Shown here piece by piece: positions 1-5,620 of a stretch of 10,842 bases of DNA. The notes beneath the pieces are model-generated. The model was not told where the DNA came from. It was given only the letters and a program-made list of their open reading frames with translations, and ran no database searches. This DNA comes from an uncultured Lachnospiraceae bacterium. GTDB lineage: Bacteria; Bacillota; Clostridia; Lachnospirales; Lachnospiraceae. Made by a program: the position numbers and the translations under genes. Each line of letters begins with the position of its first letter. The first letter of the stretch is position 1. The stretch covers positions 1 through 10,842 of the forward strand of contig CADBQE010000156.1 in NCBI GenBank assembly GCA_902796695.1, given 5' to 3'.

Positions 1-1740
1 GCGGCCGGGGAAGACGCCTTCGTTCAGGCCGCAGAGGAAGACCACGGGGAATTCCAGACCTTTGGAGCCATGGACGGTCATCAGTTTGACCTGATCCCGG
101 CCGGACTCCCGGTCCGTATCCGAATACAGCGCGATGTGCGCCAGGAAGTCCGGGAGCTCGCACTCCTCGCCGCAGCTGATCTCGTAGCGGAGGATGAGCT
201 GCTTAAGCTCCGCGAGGTTGTCCAGACGGTCCTGAGCGCCTTCGGTGCGCAGCATCTTCTCATAGCCGGATGCGTGGAGCAGGGCTGTGAACAGTTTGCT
301 GATGGACTGGCCGCCCGCAGACGCGGAGAAGGAATCGATCAGCGCGATAAAGGCCTCCGCGCCGGTGCCCTTGAAAATATCGTTCGTGATGTGCTTTTTC
401 AGCGCCTGATACAGGCTCAGGCCTTCCGCCTCGGCCCGCTCCGTCAGAAACCGCAGGCGCTTTTCGCCCAGGTTTCGCTTCGGGACGTTGACGATGCGGC
501 GGAACGACAGATCGTCCTGGTAGGCCAGCATGCGCAGGTAGGACAGGGCGTCCTTCACTTCCGCACGGTCAAAAAAGCCGACGCCGCCGTACAGCGTGTA
601 CGGGATCTCCGCCTTCTGCAGGGCTTCCTCGATGCTGCGGGTCAGGTAGTGTGCGCGGTAGAGGACTGCGATGTCCCCGTAGCGGCGGCCGCCTTCGTGC
701 AGGGCTTTCATCTTCGCTGCCGCCCAGGCCGCTTCGTCCTCCGGCATCTCGCTCAGGGCGGCTTTGACCGTCGGCCCGTTCTCCTTTACCGGGACCAGAT
801 CCTTCGGCACGCGGCCTTTGTTTTTTGAGATCAGCGAGTTGACCGCCCCGATGATCTGCGGTGTAGAGCGGTAATTCGTATTCATCATGACGGTGTGCGT
901 GCCCGGATATTCCTTGTCGAAATCCCTGATATACTTTACGTTGGCGCCGCGCCAGGTGTAGATGGTCTGGTCCGGATCTCCCACGACAAACAGGTTTTTG
1001 TGGTAGGCGCAGAGTGCTTCCATCAGCTTGATCTGCAGCGGGTCGATATCCTGGAATTCGTCGATCATGATGTACTCCAGGCGCTCCTGCCATTTGCGCG
1101 CGATCTCCGGGCGGGTGTTGAAAATGTGCAGGGTGAGGATGATGAGGTCGTTATAGTCCAGGCCGAAGCACTTTTTCTGATAATACAGGTAGCCGTAAAA
1201 AAGGATGTCCCGGATCTCCGTGGCCTGCTCATATTTCTGCCGTATCGCTTCCAGGGATTCGTCCATCAGATGCAGATAATAGGACGGCTCGGTTATGCAT
1301 TTGCGGATCTCGAACATGTCCCGCGCATCCTGGAAGGTCATGTGGCGCAGGTTCAGGTTCCGCTCTTCGTAGATCAGACGAAGGAATTCGTTGATGTCCG
1401 TGTTGTCCAGGACCAGGAAGCTTTTCGGGTAGCCGATCGCATGCGAGTCCTCCTGCAGCACGGAGACACAGAAGCCGTGGAAGGTGTTGACGTAGGCGGT
1501 GTCGCGGTCCCCGGTCAGGTTGTGGATGCGGCGGCGCATTTCTTCCGCCGCTTTGTTGGTGAAGGTGACACAGAGGATGTGGGCGGGGAGGATCCCCATC
1601 TCCATCACCAGATAGGCGTACCGCGCCGTAAGCGCCTTTGTTTTGCCGCTGCCCGCGCCCGCGATGACGCGCACGAATCCCTCGGTGGCGGTCACCGCCT
1701 CGAGTTGTTCGGGATTCAGTTCTTCCAGATATGCTTCCAT
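1..1740 (-). CDS. UvrD/PcrA-family superfamily 1 DNA helicase, C-terminus cut by window edge
   Basis: An ATP-driven 3'-5' DNA helicase of the UvrD/PcrA type, a family acting in nucleotide excision repair, removal of recombination intermediates and replication restart. The frame is open for all 580 codons from ATG 1740 to base 1. Visible motifs: Q-motif LNPEQLEAV (8-16), Walker A AGAGSGKT (27-34), motif Ia CVTFTNKAAEEMR (57-69), TFHGFC (86-91), Walker B MIDEFQD (225-231), motif III GDPDQTIYTWRGA (254-266), NYRS (289-292) and motif V LMTVHGSKGLEF (553-564). The family is usually 700-760 aa, so roughly the last fifth to quarter, including motif VI, lies beyond the edge. The start is backed by GGAGAGG 6 nt upstream. 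It has its own sigma-A promoter and a LexA-type box just upstream. UvrD, PcrA and related paralogues cannot be told apart here, so no symbol is given. Confidence 0.95.
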   Translation of the reverse strand, partial: MEAYLEELNPEQLEAVTATEGFVRVIAGAGSGKTKALTARYAYLVMEMGILPAHILCVTFTNKAAEEMRRRIHNLTGDRDTAYVNTFHGFCVSVLQEDSHAIGYPKSFLVLDNTDINEFLRLIYEERNLNLRHMTFQDARDMFEIRKCITEPSYYLHLMDESLEAIRQKYEQATEIRDILFYGYLYYQKKCFGLDYNDLIILTLHIFNTRPEIARKWQERLEYIMIDEFQDIDPLQIKLMEALCAYHKNLFVVGDPDQTIYTWRGANVKYIRDFDKEYPGTHTVMMNTNYRSTPQIIGAVNSLISKNKGRVPKDLVPVKENGPTVKAALSEMPEDEAAWAAAKMKALHEGGRRYGDIAVLYRAHYLTRSIEEALQKAEIPYTLYGGVGFFDRAEVKDALSYLRMLAYQDDLSFRRIVNVPKRNLGEKRLRFLTERAEAEGLSLYQALKKHITNDIFKGTGAEAFIALIDSFSASAGGQSISKLFTALLHASGYEKMLRTEGAQDRLDNLAELKQLILRYEISCGEECELPDFLAHIALYSDTDRESGRDQVKLMTVHGSKGLEFPVVFLCGLNEGVFPGR

Positions 1741-1755
1741 GATCGCCTCTCCGCC

Positions 1756-1773
1756 GCCGAACTTTTGTTCGGC
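1756..1773 (-). promoter_or_regulatory. Candidate LexA/DinR (SOS) operator
   Basis: A perfect 7-bp inverted repeat, GCCGAAC-N4-GTTCGGC, contains CGAACAAAAGTTCG (1758-1771, minus strand). The known LexA/DinR box of Bacillus and relatives is CGAACRNRYGTTYC, so the half-sites match, although the inner N4 departs from the preferred bases at one position. It overlaps the predicted transcription start, where a bound repressor would block initiation. E. coli uvrD is a known LexA target; SOS control here is inference. The same repeat could also fold in the mRNA leader. Confidence 0.65.
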
Positions 1774-1779
1774 ATCCTG

Positions 1780-1808
1780 ACTATACCCGATTTATCTTTC
1801 TCTGTCAA
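1780..1808 (-). promoter_or_regulatory. Sigma-A promoter of the helicase gene
   Basis: On the minus strand, TTGACA (1803-1808) and TATAGT (1780-1785) are separated by exactly 17 nt. This is a consensus -35 and a five-of-six -10. Transcription should begin near 1773, giving a leader of about 33 nt before ATG 1740. It lies just past the terminator of the upstream unit, so the helicase appears to be transcribed independently. Confidence 0.85.
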
Positions 1809-1810
1809 GG

Positions 1811-1868
1811 CCAAAACAAAGAGAACCGCCTGGGGAACGGTTCCGCAGGCCCCCGAGCGGCTCTCTTT
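1811..1868 (-). terminator. Intrinsic terminator of the yitT operon
   Basis: Read on the minus strand, AAAGAGAGCC (1859-1868) pairs with GGTTCTCTTT (1818-1827) through 10 bp with one G-U wobble. Inside are a second stem, GCCTG/CAGGC (1846-1850 with 1828-1832), and a GGAA/TTCC tip. A U-rich tail, UUUGUUUU, follows. It begins about 37 nt after the YitT stop codon and ends just before the helicase promoter. Confidence 0.85.
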
Positions 1869-1905
1869 TTCCCGGGGTCTTCCCGGGGTTTTCGGTATCG
1901 GCGGA

Positions 1906-2838
1906 TCAGTCCACTTCCGGGTCCAGGAAGCCCTTGCCGTAGGCTTCGTCTACGGTGGTGAGCATAACAATGGCACCGGGGTCGATGCGGGTGATGATGC
2001 GGCGCGCATGGAAAACCTGGACCTTGGAGCAGACGCACATCATCATCTGGTGCGGCTGGCCGGTATAGGCACCGCGGACGTCGGCCAGGGTCACGCCGCG
2101 GTCGATTTCCGTCATGATGTCGTCGGCGATCTCCTGCGCCTTGTCGCTGATGATGAGCAGCATGCGGCGGGTGCCGGATCCGTACATGATCTTGTCGATG
2201 ACGGTGGTGGAGACAAAGGTCATCAGAACGCCGTAGAGCATCGCATTGATATTGCCGAAAACAAAACCGCCGCCCACGATGACCGCGCCGTCCACAACGA
2301 TGGAGATGGTTCCGATGGAGAGATGCGGCTTGAGCTTCCGGATGCTCATAATGATAAAGTCCGTGCCCCCGGTGGAGGAGCCGGGCATATAGATAACGGC
2401 CAGCCCCGCGCCGGAAAGCGCGCCCGCAAAAAGGGCCGCCAGCATCGGATTCGCCGCGGCATCCGGATAGACGCCGAGCAGCGGAACGATCACATCAAGA
2501 AAGAAGGCCGAGATCACCATGCTCTTGACCGATTTGAAAAAGAACACCTGTCCCAGCAGACGATAGCAGAACAGCGCCACGGGAATATTGATGATAAGAG
2601 TGATCGCACCGATGCCCAGAGCCGGAATAAAATGATGAATGATCATCGCCAGACCGGTGATGCCGCCGGGGGCAAAGTTCGCGTTGGACGCAAAATAGTA
2701 GATGCCTATCGCATAAAGGAAACTGCCGACCAGGTCGTGCAGTACGTCGCGCGCACCGGCTTTCCATCCGTATTTCCGGTAATATCCGAGAATGCTCTGT
2801 TTCTTTTTCGGCGCAGAGGCCGTGCTCTTCTTTGTCAT
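1906..2838 (-). CDS. yitT: YitT-family membrane protein (DUF161 + DUF2179)
   Basis: A 310-aa integral membrane protein of the YitT family, whose transported substrate or biochemical role is not established. A basic N-terminal tail (residues 1-30) is followed by several hydrophobic segments, roughly 32-50, 57-71, 75-95, 106-123, 133-151, 176-195 and 200-216. The family-typical motifs FAPGGITGLA (55-64) and GGTDFI (157-162) are present. The soluble C-terminal DUF2179 domain spans about 224-305. Length is normal for the family (about 280-310 aa). The start is preceded by purine-rich GGAAAGGG 6 nt upstream. It is the last gene of a four-gene unit, only 20 nt after the CyuA-like gene, so it may move a substrate, product or counter-ion of that enzyme; this is inference. 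A Cys-X-Cys pair (268, 270) sits in the DUF2179 part. Confidence 0.92.
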   Translation of the reverse strand: MTKKSTASAPKKKQSILGYYRKYGWKAGARDVLHDLVGSFLYAIGIYYFASNANFAPGGITGLAMIIHHFIPALGIGAITLIINIPVALFCYRLLGQVFFFKSVKSMVISAFFLDVIVPLLGVYPDAAANPMLAALFAGALSGAGLAVIYMPGSSTGGTDFIIMSIRKLKPHLSIGTISIVVDGAVIVGGGFVFGNINAMLYGVLMTFVSTTVIDKIMYGSGTRRMLLIISDKAQEIADDIMTEIDRGVTLADVRGAYTGQPHQMMMCVCSKVQVFHARRIITRIDPGAIVMLTTVDEAYGKGFLDPEVD

Positions 2839-2858
2839 CGTTAACCCTTTCCTTTTCC

Positions 2859-4136
2859 TCAGTGTTCCATCATCAGCCGGATAATTTCTTTATCCGTCTG
2901 TTCCATGCCGCGGCGGGCGAGCTGTCCGACGGCCTCAATGGTGTTTTCGACGCCTTTTTTGACGATGCCGTCGCCGCCGAAGAACTGGTTGCCGTCTTCG
3001 TACATGGCCAGGCCCAGGAGACCCGCGTCCACGGCGGCGGCGATCTTGGCGGCGCAGCTGGCTTTGGCGCCGTCGCAGATGATGCCCGAGGTAATGGCGA
3101 CGGCGTTGACGACGGTGTGGGCAATCATTTCAAACCGGCCGCCCTTGAGCCAGGCGATCCCGGCCCCGGCACCGACGCCCGCGCTGACGGCCCCGCAGTA
3201 AGCGGACAGCCGTCCGATCCCGGTCTTTAAATGCGTGGTGATCAGGTTGGAAACGCAGAGTGCGCGCAGCATCTCTTCATGAGAGATTCCGTTTTCCCGC
3301 GCGTACACGATCACCGGCACGGACGCCGTGATTCCCTGATTGCCGCTGCCCGAATTGATGACGACCGGGAGTTCGCAGCCGTTCATGCGCGCATCGCTGC
3401 CCGCGGCCGCCCAGGCGCGCATCCTGTAATTGATATCGTTTTCCCGGCCGCGCAGCACGGTCTTGCCGATATTCGCGCCGTAATTTCCCTTCATGCCCTC
3501 TTCGGCGATCGCCATATTATAGGCAATCTGCCGCTCCAGCACTTCCTTCACGTCGTCCGGATCCACGATTTCCGCAAAGTTCACGATCTCTTCCACGGTC
3601 AGGCAGTTCCGGTCCGTCAGGCGGTCATCGTTCCGCTCCGTCAGTTCCCGCTCCAGCAGCACGGTCCCGTTCCGCCGGATCAGCACGATATTCGTATGGT
3701 AGTCCGCGATACGCACCGCGGCTTCGTCTCCGCCGCCGCAGGCGGTAATCTGAATGTCAAAAATCCGGCCGGTGTCGGCATGGCGCACCTGAACGGGAAC
3801 GTTTTTCAGAAATGCCCCGATCGCGCGGATCTGCTCTTCCGTTACCCGGGAGAGCACTTCCAGCTCCGCGTCCGCGTCGCCTGCCACGGCTCCGGCCGCC
3901 GCTGCCGCCGGAATTCCGCGCAGCCCGCCGGTATGCGGCACCACCACGCTCTTGACGTTTTTGATGATATTGCCGCTGACTTCCACCAGCAGCCTGTCCG
4001 GCTCCTTCCCCAGCACCTGCCGGGCCTTCGCCGCCGCGTACGCGATAGCGATCGGTTCCGTACAGCCCATGGCCGGGATCAGTTCTTCCTCCAGAATAGC
4101 AATATACTGCCGGTAACACGGATCCGTTTTCAGCAT
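2859..4136 (-). CDS. cyuA: L-cysteine desulfidase / SDH_alpha-like protein (UPF0597, CyuA/YhaM family)
   Basis: Predicted cytoplasmic iron-sulfur lyase that breaks L-cysteine to pyruvate, ammonia and sulfide, as shown for E. coli CyuA and the Methanocaldococcus L-cysteine desulfidase. Its fold is shared with the alpha subunit of iron-sulfur L-serine dehydratase, so some relatives carry that name and serine is an alternative substrate. The 425-aa length matches the family (about 430). The signature EEELIPAMGCTEP (16-28) carries Cys25. Further cysteines in conserved contexts are Cys314 (SAYCG), Cys354 (IICDGAK) and Cys361, the likely cluster ligands. Gly-rich segments include SGSGNQGI (262-269) and SAGVGAGAG (318-326). 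The start has GGGAGAAGAG just upstream, and the stop codon of the preceding gene is only 15 nt away, implying co-transcription. I infer a role in cysteine breakdown; it sits close to a cysteine-synthesis operon on the other strand. Confidence 0.9.
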   Translation of the reverse strand: MLKTDPCYRQYIAILEEELIPAMGCTEPIAIAYAAAKARQVLGKEPDRLLVEVSGNIIKNVKSVVVPHTGGLRGIPAAAAAGAVAGDADAELEVLSRVTEEQIRAIGAFLKNVPVQVRHADTGRIFDIQITACGGGDEAAVRIADYHTNIVLIRRNGTVLLERELTERNDDRLTDRNCLTVEEIVNFAEIVDPDDVKEVLERQIAYNMAIAEEGMKGNYGANIGKTVLRGRENDINYRMRAWAAAGSDARMNGCELPVVINSGSGNQGITASVPVIVYARENGISHEEMLRALCVSNLITTHLKTGIGRLSAYCGAVSAGVGAGAGIAWLKGGRFEMIAHTVVNAVAITSGIICDGAKASCAAKIAAAVDAGLLGLAMYEDGNQFFGGDGIVKKGVENTIEAVGQLARRGMEQTDKEIIRLMMEH

Positions 4137-4151
4137 TTTCGCTCTTCTCCC

Positions 4152-4628
4152 TTACGATTCCTTCACTCTTTTGCCTGTCATGTGCTCGATCACGATCTCA
4201 TAGACCAGCGTATTGGCCCCCACACGCGCAACTTCCGCGTCGATATAGGCATCGTCGTGCGTGAATTTATGGCTGAGCGCCCGGCTGATACGGATGGTCT
4301 CTTCCTGCTCCGCGACCGGCCGGATACGTCCGAAGATCACGACGCAGTTCACGTGCAGGGCCCAGTCGTCTCCCTCCCGCACGCCTTGGTCAAATACACA
4401 GAATGAAACCTTATCATGGCGTGCGGCGGCGTCTACGCGGTGTCCGACTTTTCCGCCGTGGAAATACAGACGTCCGGTCTCCGCGTCATAATAGTGATTG
4501 ATCGGAACTCCGTAAGGGTAATCGTCGTCGCCCAGCAGCGACAGAACACCGCGGGTCTCCGTTTTCAGAAGTGCCAGGCACTCTTCCTCCGAAAGAGCCT
4601 GTCTGCTTCTGCGCATGGGTCTGAACAT
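4152..4628 (-). CDS. NimA-like / pyridoxamine 5'-phosphate oxidase-family flavin-binding protein
   Basis: A 158-aa split-barrel flavoprotein of the PNPOx-like superfamily, in the branch that includes NimA-type nitroimidazole reductases. Supporting segments are the N-terminal RRSRQALSEEECLALL (7-22), the strand pair RGVLSLLGDDDYPYGVPINH (26-45), and LYFHGGKVGHRVD (54-66) followed by KVSFCVFD (73-80), which form the usual FMN phosphate and isoalloxazine contacts in relatives. Length is normal for single-domain members. An AGGAGG lies 10 nt before ATG 4628; an internal Met5 is a less likely start. It lies 22 nt after the lipoprotein gene and 15 nt before the CyuA-like gene, as the second member of the unit. 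The physiological substrate cannot be read from sequence. A link to drug resistance should not be assumed from family membership alone. Confidence 0.88.
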   Translation of the reverse strand: MFRPMRRSRQALSEEECLALLKTETRGVLSLLGDDDYPYGVPINHYYDAETGRLYFHGGKVGHRVDAAARHDKVSFCVFDQGVREGDDWALHVNCVVIFGRIRPVAEQEETIRISRALSHKFTHDDAYIDAEVARVGANTLVYEIVIEHMTGKRVKES

Positions 4629-4650
4629 GGTTGCATTTCCTCCTGTTTCG

Positions 4651-5352
4651 TTATTTTTCAGCCTTCGGGGCGTATTCCCGGCGGTTCAGCATGGCTCCGT
4701 TGTCCGCGCCGGTCCGGGTCGTGACCCAGATCCCGCCCGGCAGGACTTCGTACCAGACGGCATCGCTTACGTAAGGGAACAGGAAAGCCCATAAGCCGTT
4801 TTCCTGCATCCGCAGCAGAATGCCGTCGATCTGGTCGCTCGTCAGCTGGTTGTTTCCCTCGCCCTGCACCTGGAACCGGAGCAGCAGCGTACTGCCCGCC
4901 GCTTCGCAGAATTCCTTCACGGATGAAAAAGAGCGGGCGGACAGTTTTTCGCTGGACATCGGATACAGCACCACACCGAACTCCGGATAATCCGCACTCA
5001 GCACTTCTCCGATGACATCCGACCACGCCTTTACCACCTGGTCCTGCATCGAGAGGGTGTAGTAGCTGTCTGTTACCTGAGCCCCGTCCCGGGAAACGAA
5101 AACACAGAAATTCTTCTGATAAGCCTCCGATTTTACGGTAAAGACAACGGGACCGTTTTTATCCGAAGTATCCGGTTTTTCGTCACTCAGCGTAAAAGTG
5201 TCCGGGATTCCCGTCTTCTCCGCCAGCGTCTTCAGATATTCTTCCGCCTGCGGCCGCAGTTTGCTTTCCTCTCCGCCGCACGCCGCAAGCACCAGAACCA
5301 GCAGCGCCGACAGCAGGAACGCCCATGCTCCCGTATGATCTGTCTTTTTCAT
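4651..5352 (-). CDS. Uncharacterised lipoprotein
   Basis: A 233-aa protein with a clear lipoprotein signal: basic MKK start, hydrophobic stretch at about 9-24, then lipobox LAAC with Cys25 followed by GGEE. It should be lipidated and anchored on the outer face of the cytoplasmic membrane. The start at 5352 is chosen over an upstream in-frame ATG (5394) because GGAGG sits 6 nt before it and because the longer form would add 14 arginine-rich residues ahead of a canonical signal. The mature part is a soluble mixed alpha/beta sequence with segments such as VFTVKSEAYQKNFCVFVSRD; I recognise no named domain. It is the first gene of the four-gene unit and is followed 22 nt later by the flavoprotein. 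It could bind a ligand for the downstream pathway or simply share regulation; the sequence does not decide. Confidence 0.82.
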   Translation of the reverse strand: MKKTDHTGAWAFLLSALLVLVLAACGGEESKLRPQAEEYLKTLAEKTGIPDTFTLSDEKPDTSDKNGPVVFTVKSEAYQKNFCVFVSRDGAQVTDSYYTLSMQDQVVKAWSDVIGEVLSADYPEFGVVLYPMSSEKLSARSFSSVKEFCEAAGSTLLLRFQVQGEGNNQLTSDQIDGILLRMQENGLWAFLFPYVSDAVWYEVLPGGIWVTTRTGADNGAMLNRREYAPKAEK

Positions 5353-5412
5353 AAAAAACCTCCGAATCAAGCGCGGGACCGTCCGAATCCGCACGTTTCC
5401 GTATTTGCCCCT

Positions 5413-5441
5413 ATTCTATCAGCCATTCTTCAAAAACACAA
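5413..5441 (-). promoter_or_regulatory. Candidate promoter of the lipoprotein-flavoprotein-cyuA-yitT unit
   Basis: On the minus strand, TAGAAT (5413-5418) is preceded by TGA, making an extended -10 (TGnTAGAAT). A weak -35, TTGTGT (5436-5441), lies at 17-nt spacing. Transcription would start near 5406, about 54 nt before ATG 5352. No other promoter-like site of this quality is seen in the short gaps inside the unit. Confidence 0.55.
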
Positions 5442-5451
5442 CACAATCTGA

Positions 5452-5471
5452 CGGAAGAACCGCTTCTTCCG
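5452..5471. repeat. Perfect inverted repeat next to the lipoprotein promoter
   Basis: CGGAAGAA (5452-5459) and TTCTTCCG (5464-5471) form an 8-bp perfect inverted repeat with a CCGC spacer. It sits 11 nt upstream of the -35 box of the minus-strand promoter. No T-tract follows on either strand, so it does not look like a terminator. An operator or activator site is possible but unproven. Confidence 0.45.
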
Positions 5472-5476
5472 CCATG

Positions 5477-5515
5477 CGCAGGGCCGACAGCCCCCCCGGC
5501 TCTGCGGGATATCCC
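5477..5515. repeat. GC-rich hairpin and adjoining palindrome in the divergent intergenic region
   Basis: CGCAGGGCCG (5477-5486) and CGGCTCTGCG (5497-5506) form a 10-bp stem with one G-T pair around a C-rich loop. It abuts and shares its last base with the 10-bp palindrome GGGATATCCC (5506-5515). The intergenic stretch 5353-5620 has no gene that I can support. Besides these repeats it holds only the two divergent promoters. Confidence 0.4.
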
Positions 5516-5533
5516 TTTGCCGCTTCTTTTGTT

Positions 5534-5562
5534 TTGCATTTGAGGATGCAGTCTGATATGAT
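5534..5562 (+). promoter_or_regulatory. Candidate promoter of the SEC-C protein gene
   Basis: TTGCAT (5534-5539) and TATGAT (5557-5562) are spaced 17 nt apart, and TGA before the -10 makes it an extended -10. Transcription would start near 5569, about 50 nt before ATG 5621. The -10 is the left arm of a 7-bp inverted repeat listed separately. Confidence 0.6.
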
Positions 5563-5573
5563 ATAGTATCATA
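5557..5573. promoter_or_regulatory. Operator-like inverted repeat overlapping a -10 box
   Basis: TATGATA (5557-5563) and TATCATA (5567-5573) are perfect inverted arms with a TAG spacer. The left arm contains the -10 of the plus-strand promoter and the right arm covers the likely start site. This is a classic position for a repressor site. No candidate regulator can be named. Confidence 0.4.
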
Positions 5574-5620
5574 GGTTAAAAGATGTACCACGAATGCAAG
5601 ATCATGCGGGAGGACGAGTC

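Noticed and set aside
895..2844. Very long open frame on the plus strand (649 codons)
   Set aside because: It lies antisense to two strongly supported genes (helicase and YitT), crosses their intergenic region with its terminator and promoter, and its His/Asp/Arg-rich translation has no recognisable domain. GC-rich genes commonly leave the opposite strand open.
3231..4406. 391-codon plus-strand frame
   Set aside because: Antisense to the CyuA-like gene and part of the flavoprotein gene, with no ribosome binding site or domain; a shadow of GC-rich coding.
5594..5620. Upstream ATG start for the SEC-C protein
   Set aside because: It would add nine residues but lacks a ribosome binding site, whereas GGGAGGA is ideally placed for ATG 5621, whose product begins directly with the family strand.
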